NCBI GenBank assembly: GCA_018817995.1 | Contig: JAHISW010000043.1 | Coordinates: 1 to 28,632 of the forward strand | Length of the DNA: 28,632 bases | Direction: 5' to 3' | DNA from: Patescibacteria group bacterium | Lineage (GTDB): Bacteria > Patescibacteriota > Minisyncoccia > JAHISW01 > Tagabacteraceae | In this document: positions 1-6,978 of the stretch, piece after piece | How positions within the stretch are numbered: the first letter of the stretch is position 1 | Layout: the number at the start of each line of letters is the position of its first letter | Translations under genes and position numbers: made by a program | The notes under the pieces: model-generated | What the model was told of the DNA's origin: nothing | Databases searched by the model: none | What the model saw: only the letters and a program-made list of their open reading frames with translations

Positions 1-1
1 A

Positions 2-30
2 TTGACAATTTATTTTGCTTAATAAACAAT
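2..30 (+). promoter_or_regulatory. possible promoter of the DHH phosphoesterase gene
   Basis: A perfect -35 hexamer TTGACA (2-7) is followed 17 bases later by AACAAT (25-30), a 4/6 match to the -10 consensus. A small hairpin TTCGCC-caa-GGCGAA (40-54) would lie in the leader. An AAAGGAG sits about 14 bases before the ATG, rather far for a standard ribosome binding site. Confidence 0.4.
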
Positions 31-102
31 TAAATAAACTTCGCCCAAGGCGAACAAGCTTGAAAATTTAATACGATAAACAAAGGAGTCGAGATAAAAA
101 CA

Positions 103-1209
103 ATGGAAACCGAAGAATTGTCAGCCGAAAATATTATTACAGAAAAAACAAAAAACGCTTTTTTGAAAAAGATTGATAGCGTAAAGAAAGAGTTAAGGAT
201 CGCCATTGAATCTCACAAAAACGCGGATACGGACGGATTAGGTATCATGCGATCTCTTCAGTATTTCTTGTTGCAAAGAGGAATAAACGCAGACATTTTT
301 GGTTCTGTGAGCCATTCGCATCCACAAAGCAAAACCATGGTGAACAAACTGCAAATAGATTTAAAAAGTCGGGAATTTTTTGAAGAAAATAAAGCGGACT
401 ATGGGCTTGTCATCTCCTGCGATACGGCAAGCGCAGAAAAAGCCTTCTTAAAAGATGTCCATCCTGACATCATAATAGACCACCACAAGGAAGGCGGGGT
501 TATAAAAAACTGCCTGGTTATCAGAAAAAAAATGGGCGCCGCGTCCACAATTGTCTATTCTCTGCTGAAAGATATTGGAATGGAATTACCGCCAGAGATC
601 GCAACAGCGCTGGCTTTGGGTATATTTGTTGATACAGACAGCCTTTTGAGGATTCCGCCAGAAACAGAAGAAATTGAGGTATGTGCATATGATGAACTCC
701 GCCGGATAGGTAATTCCGTCCTTTTTTCCAAAATCGTAAAATACGAAAAACCAAGATCACTTATTGAACTAAAAAGAGTGGCATATAACAGCGTTGATTA
801 CATAGGGTATGTTGCAATTATCGGTCTGGGTGAAACAAAAGCGTCTCAAGAACACCATTATGGCGATATCGCTGACGAATTTTTGGATGTAGCCGGAATA
901 AAATTGGTTATTGTAATAGGGGTTGAAGAAGGACAAAAAATAAAAGCCTCAACCAGAATTACCGGAGATTTTGATTCAGTTCAAATAAACGAATTTTGCG
1001 AAAAAATATTTGAAGCCGGCTCTGTAACGGATACCGGCGAAGAAGCATCTGCAGGATCAAATCCGACAGCGGGAGGAGCAAATATTCCCCTAAGCACACG
1101 CGAAAGAGAAGAATGGGAAGTCGCAGATGAAAATGAAAAAAAAGTTCTTTTCCAGATAAAAATGAAAAGATACAAGGAAAGAATCAAAAAAGAACTTGAT
1201 TTATCCTAA
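103..1209 (+). CDS. DHH/DHHA1-family phosphoesterase (NrnA/RecJ-like)
   Basis: The protein has 368 residues and the DHH phosphoesterase motifs in order: SHKNADTDG (residues 37-45, motif I), CDTA (106-109, motif II), IDHH (125-128, the signature DHH), and FVDTDS (175-180, motif IV). A C-terminal DHHA1-like part follows, with an AGGANIP stretch near 323-329 where the family has a glycine-rich substrate loop. Members are Mn-dependent enzymes that hydrolyse short oligonucleotides (nanoRNA), pAp or cyclic dinucleotides. Which of these applies cannot be told from sequence, and no RecJ-specific domains are seen. The end is charged and Lys-rich. The ATG at 103 follows an AAAGGAG at long spacing. The gene stands alone, convergent with the HAD gene, and shares a bidirectional terminator with it. 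Confidence 0.88.
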   Translation: METEELSAENIITEKTKNAFLKKIDSVKKELRIAIESHKNADTDGLGIMRSLQYFLLQRGINADIFGSVSHSHPQSKTMVNKLQIDLKSREFFEENKADYGLVISCDTASAEKAFLKDVHPDIIIDHHKEGGVIKNCLVIRKKMGAASTIVYSLLKDIGMELPPEIATALALGIFVDTDSLLRIPPETEEIEVCAYDELRRIGNSVLFSKIVKYEKPRSLIELKRVAYNSVDYIGYVAIIGLGETKASQEHHYGDIADEFLDVAGIKLVIVIGVEEGQKIKASTRITGDFDSVQINEFCEKIFEAGSVTDTGEEASAGSNPTAGGANIPLSTREREEWEVADENEKKVLFQIKMKRYKERIKKELDLS

Positions 1210-1210
1210 T

Positions 1211-1247
1211 AAAAACCCCCGGTTATGATAATCGGGGGTTTTTTTTG
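1211..1247. terminator. bidirectional terminator between DHH and HAD genes
   Basis: The inverted repeat ACCCCCG...CGGGGGT (1215-1239), with inner TTAT/ATAA pairing, is preceded by an A run and followed by eight T. It lies between two convergent stop codons and can serve both strands. Confidence 0.85.
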
Positions 1248-1886
1248 TTAAAGAAGTTGCTTCAAAAAATCAAACGGTGTGCGAAAAATATAATCCGGCT
1301 TGAAATCAAGTTTTGCAAAATCTTCATCCGTTCCAAGGCCGTATTCCCATATCACGGCTCCTGTTTTTGTGTCGGCAGTTTTTCCTGCGATAAGGTCAGC
1401 CGGCATGTCCCCTATCATAAGAGCGTCCTTTCTAGCTATTTTTGTCTCCATCAATATTATCCGGACACCTTCAGAATTGGGCTTGAGTTTTTCAAGATGC
1501 TCCGCTCCGATAATTACTTCAAAAAATTTTGCAACGGGACCTATTTGTTTCAAAGCGCTAGAACTGTGGCGATTCGTTAAAATAGCCATCTTGTATTTTT
1601 TTAATAATTTTTCCAAAATATTTTCTGTCCATGGCAAGAGATGAATATAACGACTGGCAATGTCATAAAAAATCTTATGCGATTTCTCTATGTCTTTTAT
1701 GTCTATTCTTTTTTCATTTTCGTGCCAATCTGTATTCCACCATTTCTTCATTTCATCAATGTTATTGAAAAAACTTCTGTAGTCTTTTCCTTCCGCTTTT
1801 ATCAACGCTTTGTACGCTTCAAATATTCCTTCCCACGAAGCTCTTACCAAAACACCGTCCACATCCCAAATAAGCAGTTTGAGCAT
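1248..1886 (-). CDS. HAD-superfamily hydrolase, phosphoglycolate phosphatase-like
   Basis: The protein has 212 residues. HAD motifs are complete: DVDGV (residues 8-12; nucleophile D8, general acid D10), LTN (103-105, motif II Thr), a conserved Lys in KLKP (K135, motif III), and IGDMPAD (158-164, motif IV acidic residues). The helical cap between residues 15 and 85 marks it as subfamily I (Gph/PpaX type). Substrates of such enzymes include 2-phosphoglycolate, pyrophosphate and sugar phosphates, and the true substrate is not predictable. The frame is open to 1925, but the ATG at 1886 is preferred. It starts at the conserved beta-strand and has a strong GGAGGAGGT six bases upstream. A GC hairpin CCCCGC-tcg-GCGGGG abuts that ribosome binding site and could modulate access. 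Confidence 0.87.
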   Translation of the reverse strand: MLKLLIWDVDGVLVRASWEGIFEAYKALIKAEGKDYRSFFNNIDEMKKWWNTDWHENEKRIDIKDIEKSHKIFYDIASRYIHLLPWTENILEKLLKKYKMAILTNRHSSSALKQIGPVAKFFEVIIGAEHLEKLKPNSEGVRIILMETKIARKDALMIGDMPADLIAGKTADTKTGAVIWEYGLGTDEDFAKLDFKPDYIFRTPFDFLKQLL

Positions 1887-1998
1887 TTTGCCACCTCCTC
1901 CCCGCCGAGCGGGGTAAATTGTCAAAAAACTTGCACTACTAATTTAATAACATAAATCTCAAAAATTAAAAACAGTCAGTGAAACACAGAACATAATT

Positions 1999-2070
1999 CC
2001 GCATATAAATCCGATCGTGGTTATGTGGCATTTTTACCATATAACCACGATCGCGGATAAGTGGTAAAAA
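1999..2070. repeat. bipartite palindromic intergenic repeat, copy A
   Basis: Two interlocked inverted repeats. The first is centred on CCGATCG (about 1999-2028). The second runs from TTTTTACCAT (2031-2040) through the core CGATCG (2048-2053) to GTGGTAAAAA (2061-2070). In addition 2012-2028 can pair with 2037-2053 as a 17-bp stem with one G-T pair. The second half matches the TTTACCAT...CGAYCG...ATGGTAAA design of the copies near 16.5 and 17.3 kb. It lies between the start of the HAD gene and the end of the winged-helix gene. Confidence 0.65.
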
Positions 2071-2092
2071 TAGAAATTGAAAAAATAGATGA

Positions 2093-2125
2093 AAAAGGAC
2101 TATTTGTGCTTGAAATAGTCCTTTT
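2093..2125 (-). terminator. terminator of the winged-helix gene
   Basis: A perfect 13-bp stem AAAAGGACTATTT / AAATAGTCCTTTT with a 7-base loop lies at the stop codon, with a T run on the minus-strand side. Confidence 0.8.
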
Positions 2126-2465
2126 AAGGTTTTGAAGTATAGTGAACACCCCTGCCTTTTTCGCCCACTTGTTTTAGTTTACCTTTTTCTTCAAGATCGT
2201 TTAAGTAGTTACTTGCTGTTGAATCTGAAACACAAAACATCCTCTCCACCTCATCATTTGTTATTTTTCCTTTGTGGCGAGTATATTCCTCAATCATTTC
2301 TTCGCGCACTTTTACTTTGTCTGTGCGAGCTTTGTTCGCAGATTTTCTTAGTTCGTTCATTTCTTTTCTAGGTTTAGGTAGAGCAGAGCAGGTGCGCTTG
2401 GTAGCAAGTTTTCTTCCAAAATAATAAGCGGTCATGCCAACTACTATATATATCAAATATTTCAT
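2124..2465 (-). CDS. single-pass membrane protein with winged helix-turn-helix domain
   Basis: The protein has 113 residues. Residues 2-18 (IYIVVGMTAYYFG) form one membrane segment, followed by a basic linker (about 19-52). A winged-helix fold follows: helices at 53-65 (REEMIEEYTRHKG), 69-77 (TNDEVERMF) and the recognition helix 79-93 (VSDSTASNYLNDLEEKG), then a wing (KLKQVGEKGRGVHYTS). This resembles MarR/DeoR-type DNA-binding domains. The likely role is membrane-tethered DNA binding, either as a regulator or as a nucleoid anchor; this is inference. No sensor domain is present. The start is supported by an extended -10 (TGT-TATAAT) seven bases before ATG, implying a leaderless mRNA. Confidence 0.72.
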   Translation of the reverse strand: MKYLIYIVVGMTAYYFGRKLATKRTCSALPKPRKEMNELRKSANKARTDKVKVREEMIEEYTRHKGKITNDEVERMFCVSDSTASNYLNDLEEKGKLKQVGEKGRGVHYTSKP

Positions 2466-2472
2466 ATTTATT

Positions 2473-2481
2473 ATTATAACA
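2473..2481 (-). promoter_or_regulatory. extended -10 promoter, predicted leaderless start
   Basis: On the minus strand TGT-TATAAT is followed by seven bases and then the ATG at 2465. Transcription would start at or next to the A of the start codon. No Shine-Dalgarno is possible. Confidence 0.6.
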
Positions 2482-2500
2482 CGAACGAATCAATGTTTAG

Positions 2501-2532
2501 AAGCCCGACTTCCTGTGGAAGTCGGGCTTCGC
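2501..2532. repeat. strong hairpin between divergent genes
   Basis: GAAGCCCGACTTCC-tgt-GGAAGTCGGGCTTC is a perfect 14-bp stem with a 3-base loop. No T tract follows on either strand. It lies between two divergent promoters and could insulate them or be a terminator remnant. Confidence 0.6.
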
Positions 2533-2535
2533 TGG

Positions 2536-2564
2536 TTGACTTTGTAGCGTTTTTGTTCTAGTAT
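2536..2564 (+). promoter_or_regulatory. sigma70-type promoter of the M29 aminopeptidase gene
   Basis: TTGACT (2536-2541), a 17-base spacer and TAGTAT (2559-2564). The leader is about 50 bases and ends in GAGGGGAG seven bases before the ATG. Confidence 0.7.
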
Positions 2565-2622
2565 GTTAACTAATAAGTTAGGTGTTTTTTGACAACAAAA
2601 AACCACAGAGGGGAGAAAACAA

Positions 2623-3843
2623 ATGAACAAAGAGATTTTGGAAAAGTACGCCGATGTCCTTATGTGGGGGCTACGAGAAGCGCGAAAGACAACAGGTGAA
2701 GGTGCTGAATATCAAAAAGGAGATATTATTCACATAACGTGTTATTTACGCGCCATGAAGTTGGCAGAAATTCTTCAAGGAAAAATCCTTAAAGAAGGAA
2801 TGTTTCCAGTAGTAGACCTGGTTAAACCAGCTTCTATGGAATTGAACTTTTACAAGAAAGCTATCAATGATGAGCAATTGAGTTTTTTGGCGCCGGGGAA
2901 AAAAGAGCTTTACAAAAAGCTCAACGGCCGTATAGTTTTGTGGGCACCTGAATCATTGACTCATTTGAAAAAGATTGATCCCCAAAAACTAAATCAAACA
3001 GACAAGGTTGTGGGGGCTCTTCGCGAGATTGCTCAAAAAAGAGAGTTAGAAGGGCTCTTGGGCTGGACATTATGTTTGATACCAACTCCGGCAACGGCAA
3101 AGCAAGCAAAAATGACGCTAAAAGACTACACTGATGAAGTAATAAAATCGTGTTATCTTGACACGGCTAACCCTGTCGGAAAATGGATGCAACTCGCCCA
3201 AGAGATAAAGGAATTAAAAAGATGGTTGAATCAATTGACAGAAAAGACGGATAGATTTCACATTGTCTCAAAAAATACCGACCTTTGGATAACTCCCGGT
3301 GAAAAAAGACAGTGGGTTGGGGTGTCCGGACACAATATCCCCAGTTTTGAACTTTTTATTTCGCCAAACTGGAGAGGAACAGAAGGAACCTATTTTGCTG
3401 ACCAGCCCTCTTTCAGGAAAGGAAATTATATTGAAAAAGTGTCATTGATTTTCAAGAAAGGTCGTGCTGTTGAGATAAAGGCAGAAAAAGGAAAAAAATT
3501 TACCATCGGACAACTGACAATGGACAAGGGCGCCAGCCAGGTAGGCGAGTTTTCTTTGACAGACAAGAGATTCTCCCCCATCGGCAAATTCATGGCAAAC
3601 ACCTTGTTTGATGAAAATGTCGGACAGCCAAATGGAAATTGCCATATAGCTGTAGGAGACAGTTATCCAGACACATATTCGGGAGACCCCAAAATGCTCA
3701 CTAAAAAAATGCAACGTGAACTGGGATTCAACGAATCCGATCTTCATTGGGATTTGGTAAATACCGAGGACAAAACAGTAACAGCACATCGGAAAAGTGG
3801 CGAAAGCCTTATAATTTATGAAAATGGAATGTTCCGCCATTAG
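2623..3843 (+). CDS. M29-family metallo-aminopeptidase (AmpS/AmpT-like)
   Basis: The protein has 406 residues, full length for family M29 (thermophilic aminopeptidases). The metal and active-site residues known from the family can be placed: E243 in SFELF, E309 in VGEF, E331 in FDENVG, H341 and Y348 in HIAVGDSY, and H375 and D377 in LHWD. The enzyme releases N-terminal amino acids from peptides using two metal ions in the cytoplasm. Peptide recycling suits an organism that must scavenge amino acids. No signal peptide is seen. The gene is monocistronic, with a good promoter upstream and a strong terminator downstream. GAGGGGAG supports the start. Confidence 0.9.
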   Translation: MNKEILEKYADVLMWGLREARKTTGEGAEYQKGDIIHITCYLRAMKLAEILQGKILKEGMFPVVDLVKPASMELNFYKKAINDEQLSFLAPGKKELYKKLNGRIVLWAPESLTHLKKIDPQKLNQTDKVVGALREIAQKRELEGLLGWTLCLIPTPATAKQAKMTLKDYTDEVIKSCYLDTANPVGKWMQLAQEIKELKRWLNQLTEKTDRFHIVSKNTDLWITPGEKRQWVGVSGHNIPSFELFISPNWRGTEGTYFADQPSFRKGNYIEKVSLIFKKGRAVEIKAEKGKKFTIGQLTMDKGASQVGEFSLTDKRFSPIGKFMANTLFDENVGQPNGNCHIAVGDSYPDTYSGDPKMLTKKMQRELGFNESDLHWDLVNTEDKTVTAHRKSGESLIIYENGMFRH

Positions 3844-3848
3844 AACAC

Positions 3849-3886
3849 AAAATAACCCGGTCGTCTAACCGGGTTATTTTTTATTT
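3849..3886. terminator. bidirectional terminator
   Basis: AAAATAACCCGGT (3849-3861) pairs with ACCGGGTTATTTT (3868-3880), a 13-bp stem with a 6-base loop and a T run. It lies between the convergent aminopeptidase and hydrolase genes. Confidence 0.85.
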
Positions 3887-4402
3887 TAGAAAAGGGTTGT
3901 TTCGCCTTTCTTCTCCTATCGTAGTGTTCGGACCATGCCCGGGGTAGACTTTGAAATCGTCGGGATATTGCATAATTTTTTGCAGAGATTTTTGAATTTT
4001 ATTGTAGTCACCTCCTTCTAAATCAGTCCTTCCGATTGAATTTTTAAAAAGAGTGTCGCCTGTAAAAATAACTTTTTCTTGCGGACAAACAATACAAACG
4101 CTGTCTTTTGTATGCCCTGGTGTTCCAATAATCCTCAAATCTACAAAGGACCGTCCTTGGTAAGATGGGGCTAGAACATCAATATTAAAACGATTTTTTA
4201 TTTCTTCCACCGCGCCAGTGTGGTCAAAATGAGTATGAGTTAGAATAATTTGTTTCGGTTTTAGATTGTTTTTTTCTATAACATCAATAATTTTCCCCGC
4301 CTCATCGCCGGGATCTATTATGATAGTCTCTAAAGTCATCTCGTTGGCAACCAAATAGCAATTTGCCTGATAAGAACCAACCGGGATTTTTATTATATTC
4401 AT
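3881..4402 (-). CDS. metallo-beta-lactamase-fold hydrolase (glyoxalase II/YcbL-like), short form
   Basis: The protein has 173 residues. It carries the zinc motif THTHFDH (H56, H58, D60, H61), a third-strand His in GTPGH (H97), a bridging Asp in FTGD (D116) and the last His in PGHG (H156). The end RNNPFLK is typical of the YcbL/glyoxalase II-like branch. These enzymes hydrolyse thioesters such as S-lactoylglutathione, or related small metabolites. It is about 30 residues shorter than usual: the segment between the HxHxDH motif and the next His (residues 75-90) is reduced to a few residues. The ATG overlaps the stop of the preceding small gene as ATGA, so the two are translationally coupled. 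Confidence 0.85.
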   Translation of the reverse strand: MNIIKIPVGSYQANCYLVANEMTLETIIIDPGDEAGKIIDVIEKNNLKPKQIILTHTHFDHTGAVEEIKNRFNIDVLAPSYQGRSFVDLRIIGTPGHTKDSVCIVCPQEKVIFTGDTLFKNSIGRTDLEGGDYNKIQKSLQKIMQYPDDFKVYPGHGPNTTIGEERRNNPFLK

Positions 4403-4596
4403 CCTTCTTTCTTTCTTAATTCGTCCAGCTTATTCCCTGCTTTTGATTTACGATTTTCCTTTTTCTGTTTTTCCCATTCGTCTTTTTCCATCTCTTTTGG
4501 GCGTCTTTTTTCTTTCTTTTGCTGTTTCTCTATTTTTTGTCCCCAATATTTAGTCCTTTCATCTTCAATATTTTGTTCAAAATTTTTATTTTCCAT
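4399..4596 (-). CDS. small Lys/Glu-rich hypothetical protein
   Basis: The protein has 65 residues, extremely charged and low in complexity (runs such as EKQQKKEKRRPKEMEKDEWE), probably helical or disordered, with no membrane segment. I do not recognise a family. The gene is credible because its stop overlaps the hydrolase start by four bases and because a promoter with a leaderless layout sits just upstream. Charged proteins of this kind may bind nucleic acid or ribosomes, but nothing here shows it. Confidence 0.55.
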   Translation of the reverse strand: MENKNFEQNIEDERTKYWGQKIEKQQKKEKRRPKEMEKDEWEKQKKENRKSKAGNKLDELRKKEG

Positions 4597-4603
4597 ATTT
4601 TTG

Positions 4604-4631
4604 ATTTTACATTATCTATCAAATTAATCAA
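4604..4631 (-). promoter_or_regulatory. promoter with predicted leaderless start
   Basis: On the minus strand TTGATT (4626-4631), a 16-base spacer, TAAAAT (4604-4609), then seven bases to the ATG at 4596. Confidence 0.6.
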
Positions 4632-4646
4632 ATCAATGCGCTGGTC

Positions 4647-4709
4647 CATATGATACTATCCACTTAGGGTACTTAAAATATGAAAGGCAGATATAGTGGA
4701 TGTCATATG
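4647..4709. repeat. imperfect inverted repeat at the start of a transposase remnant
   Basis: CATATGA (4647-4653) and TCCACT (4659-4664) are mirrored by AGTGGA (4695-4700) and TCATATG (4703-4709). The repeat spans the start of the transposase-like fragment and may be part of an element end. Confidence 0.4.
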
Positions 4710-4856
4710 ATGATATATGGCGCAATACTTCCAGGAGCTAGTTCAATTGCCAGATTAGCCAACAAGGTCGATGCTCTGACGCCGAAAGCCAAACAAAGGA
4801 TAAAGGCGTTAGATTGGCATAGAGCTCATGGAAAAAACATTTTCAAAAAAGTTTAA
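4680..4856 (+). pseudogene. truncated transposase/integrase N-terminus (HTH only)
   Basis: A 58-codon open frame contains LTPKAKQRIKALDWHRAHGKN (residues 33-53). This resembles the first helix-turn-helix of IS481/IS3-type DDE transposases, whose usual form is 'xKRLxxxDxYRxHGxN'. After GKN the homology stops within five codons (IFKKV, stop), so the rest of the DNA-binding region and the whole DDE catalytic core are missing. It is best read as a fossil of an insertion. The assignment rests on remembered family patterns, not a search. Confidence 0.5.
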
Positions 4857-4873
4857 ATTCTAAACGTAATTAT

Positions 4874-4894
4874 ACACGATTATATCAATCGTGT
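4874..4894. repeat. small hairpin downstream of tRNA-Asn
   Basis: ACACGATT-atatc-AATCGTGT is an 8-bp perfect stem. It lies in the gene-free stretch between the transposase fossil and tRNA-Asn. Confidence 0.45.
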
Positions 4895-4941
4895 CAATGG
4901 TTCGACTATTCTCACCATAAATAGATGGCTCCGTACCGTCT

Positions 4942-4974
4942 ATTCCACCAAAATCGTCTTGATTTTGGTGGAAT
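4942..4974. repeat. 14-bp perfect inverted repeat downstream of tRNA-Asn
   Basis: ATTCCACCAAAATC-gtctt-GATTTTGGTGGAAT. No T tract follows on the minus strand, so it is not a classical terminator. It may be the 3' boundary of the tRNA-Asn transcript or an element end. The gene-free stretch 4597-5023 otherwise holds only the transposase fossil and a small hairpin. Confidence 0.5.
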
Positions 4975-5023
4975 AAGGGTGTTTTTGAGCTTTTTGATGG
5001 CTTGCGCTGAGCTTGCCGAAGTG

Positions 5024-5095
5024 CTCTGCGGGCAGGATTCGAACCTGCGACCAATCGGTTAACAGCCGACCGCTCTACCACTGAGCTACCGCAGA
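5024..5095 (-). tRNA. tRNA-Asn (GTT)
   Basis: A 72-base cloverleaf on the minus strand. The acceptor TCTGCGG pairs with CCGCAGA, the anticodon loop CTGTTAA gives GTT, and the T-arm GCAGGTTCGAATCCTGC is present. The discriminator is G and the next bases are CAC, so CCA is not encoded and must be added by a nucleotidyltransferase. Confidence 0.95.
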
Positions 5096-5103
5096 ATGCT
5101 TAT

Positions 5104-5682
5104 TTATTTTTGTAAAACAACTCTATTCTTACCTTGTTTTTTTGCCTCATACATCGCTTGATCCGCTTCTTTTATTATCTCCGAAAGTTTCTTTTCTTTC
5201 CTATATACTACAACACCAAAACTTGCTGTAACACCAATCTTTTTTCCTTTCGCAACAATTTTTGTTTGTTCTATTTCCCCTCTAATTTTTTCAGCAACAA
5301 TACGTCCTGTTTCCATATTGGCGCCAATAAGAGCGAGTACAAATTCTTCCCCTCCCCATCTTCCATAAAAATCACTCGGTCTAAGTTTTAATCGTAATAT
5401 TTTACCAACATTTTTTAGTACCTTATCACCAACGTCGTGCCCGTACAAGTCATTAATTTTTTTAAAATCATCAATGTCAAAAAAAATAACGCTAAAAGGA
5501 ATTTGAAACCCTATTCTTCTCTCAATTTCAGTCCTGCGAAGGGAAATAGACTCAAATGCCCTATTGGTAACATTTAAAAAACCTCTCCTGTTATAGACAT
5601 CTGTTAATTCATCGTAGTACGCTAGATGTTGTAATCGTTCAATTTCTTTTTCTAACTTTTTAATGTCTTGTTTTTTTGCCAT
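5104..5682 (-). CDS. GGDEF-domain diguanylate cyclase, soluble
   Basis: The protein has 192 residues. Residues 1-22 form a short charged helix or coiled coil, then a GGDEF domain: DELTDVYNRRGF (24-35), the metal-binding Asp in FFDIDDF (D69), the active-site GGEEF (110-114) and the end motif ADQAMYEAKKQGKNRV (173-188). RPSD (101-104) sits exactly five residues before GGEEF, the position of the RxxD inhibitory c-di-GMP site. It should therefore make c-di-GMP from GTP with product feedback. No sensor or membrane domain is present. The open frame extends to 5754 but would overlap rpoD; the ATG at 5682, seven bases after the rpoD stop, fits an operon with rpoD. No ribosome binding site is seen. 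Confidence 0.9.
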   Translation of the reverse strand: MAKKQDIKKLEKEIERLQHLAYYDELTDVYNRRGFLNVTNRAFESISLRRTEIERRIGFQIPFSVIFFDIDDFKKINDLYGHDVGDKVLKNVGKILRLKLRPSDFYGRWGGEEFVLALIGANMETGRIVAEKIRGEIEQTKIVAKGKKIGVTASFGVVVYRKEKKLSEIIKEADQAMYEAKKQGKNRVVLQK

Positions 5683-5689
5683 ATCGTTT

Positions 5690-6940
5690 CTAATAGCCTT
5701 CAAGTTTTTTAAGCCCCTTGTGCTGTCTGATTTTTTCAAGGGCCTTGGCCTCAATTTGCCTGATACGTTCGCGCGTTACTCCAAACTCCTTTCCCACCTC
5801 TTCCAGTGTGTGCGTCATACTGTCATCCAGCCCAAATCTCATCTCTAAAATTTTTTGCTCGCGCGGAGTTAAATCAACCAAAATTTGTTTTACATGGTCT
5901 TTCAAAATACCTCTTTGCACTTGTTGGTCCGGAGAAAGAGTTTGTTCATCTTCAATAAATTCGCCTAACGTCGAATCTTCCTCATCATCGCCCACCGGCG
6001 CCTCCAAAGAAACCGTGTCCTGCGCAATCTTCTGCATATGCCGAACTTTCTCAACATCTATACCCATCTCCGAAGCAACCTCCTCCGCCAACGGTTCCCT
6101 GCCCAAATCTTGTGTCAATCTTCTGCTAATTTGATGGTATTTTGAAATTGATTCAACCATATGTACGGGTATGCGGATTGTTCTTGCTTGGTCGGCCAAC
6201 GCGCGCGTAATCGCCTGTCTGACCCACCATGTCGCATATGTTGAAAACTTAAAACCTCTTCGCCAATCAAACTTTTCAACCGCCTTGAAAAGCCCCAAAT
6301 TGCCCTCCTGTATCAAATCAAGAATGGTTAAATTGGCAGTGCGTGTTATATATCTTTTGGCGATAGAAACAACCAAGCGCAAATTGGCGCGGGCCAGTTG
6401 TTTCCTTGCCTCTTCATCTCCTTTTTCAATTTTTTTCGCCAATTCCTTTTCCTGCACCGCGGTTATAAGAGGTATTCTCCCTATTTCCCTAAGATACATT
6501 TGAACTGAGTCAGAAGAAAGTTTTGTTTTTTTACCTAATAAACCGCCCTCCCCGTCATCCGATCCCATCTTCAATAAATCGGCTCCTTCTAAAATATCCA
6601 CTCCATTTTCTTCAAAAAGAGAATATAGTCTATCAAGAAAGATAACATTTTCTTCAACATTGGGGAACTTCTTTAGAATTTCATTGTGAGTAACAAAACC
6701 GCGGATTCTTCCCTTTTCCATCAACTCCTCCGCCCTTTTTTCTCTTTCCTTTGGGTCTTTAATCGCGCCAAAGTCTTTCTTTCGTTTTTCTTCTTTTTCT
6801 TTTTTTAACGCTTTTTCTTCCTTAATTTCAAATGGTGTCTTCTCAACTTTCGGCTTCAGCTTAGATTTGAGTTTTGCCTTAGCTTTAACAACAACCATTT
6901 TCTTGGCCACGGTTTTTTTCTTTATAGTTTTTTTGACCAT
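5690..6940 (-). CDS. rpoD: primary sigma factor RpoD/SigA
   Basis: The protein has 416 residues. A Lys/Ala-rich N-terminus (about 1-70) leads into a reduced region 1.1-like segment (about 85-125). Region 1.2 follows (SVQMYLREIGRIPLI), then region 2 with the -10 recognition and melting helices (LDLIQEGNLGLFKAVEKFDW, GFKFSTYATWWVRQAITRAL) and IRIPVHMVE, region 3, and region 4.2 with the helix-turn-helix VGKEFGVTRERIRQIEAKAL that reads the -35 element. It lacks the large non-conserved insertion of proteobacterial RpoD. The frame is open to 7087 inside nrdJ, but MVKK at 6940 is the sensible start. TTGATT-17-TATAAA lies only nine bases upstream, inside the nrdJ 3' end. Confidence 0.96.
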   Translation of the reverse strand: MVKKTIKKKTVAKKMVVVKAKAKLKSKLKPKVEKTPFEIKEEKALKKEKEEKRKKDFGAIKDPKEREKRAEELMEKGRIRGFVTHNEILKKFPNVEENVIFLDRLYSLFEENGVDILEGADLLKMGSDDGEGGLLGKKTKLSSDSVQMYLREIGRIPLITAVQEKELAKKIEKGDEEARKQLARANLRLVVSIAKRYITRTANLTILDLIQEGNLGLFKAVEKFDWRRGFKFSTYATWWVRQAITRALADQARTIRIPVHMVESISKYHQISRRLTQDLGREPLAEEVASEMGIDVEKVRHMQKIAQDTVSLEAPVGDDEEDSTLGEFIEDEQTLSPDQQVQRGILKDHVKQILVDLTPREQKILEMRFGLDDSMTHTLEEVGKEFGVTRERIRQIEAKALEKIRQHKGLKKLEGY

Positions 6941-6949
6941 ATCATTATC

Positions 6950-6978
6950 TTTATACAGAGGAAAAGATAAAAAATCAA
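6950..6978 (-). promoter_or_regulatory. rpoD promoter inside the nrdJ 3' end
   Basis: On the minus strand TTGATT (6973-6978), a 17-base spacer and TATAAA (6950-6955), ending nine bases before the rpoD ATG. The leader would be only two or three bases long. It gives rpoD transcription independent of nrdJ. Confidence 0.65.

Noticed and set aside
4997..5022. GCTTGCCGAAG/CTCAG motif after tRNA-Asn as a repeat family
   Set aside because: Similar motifs occur between genes in many genomes, but only one copy is visible in this window, so no repeat can be claimed.
4860..5081. 73-codon minus-strand open frame over tRNA-Asn
   Set aside because: Its first half is the tRNA itself and its remainder is the hairpin-containing trailer.
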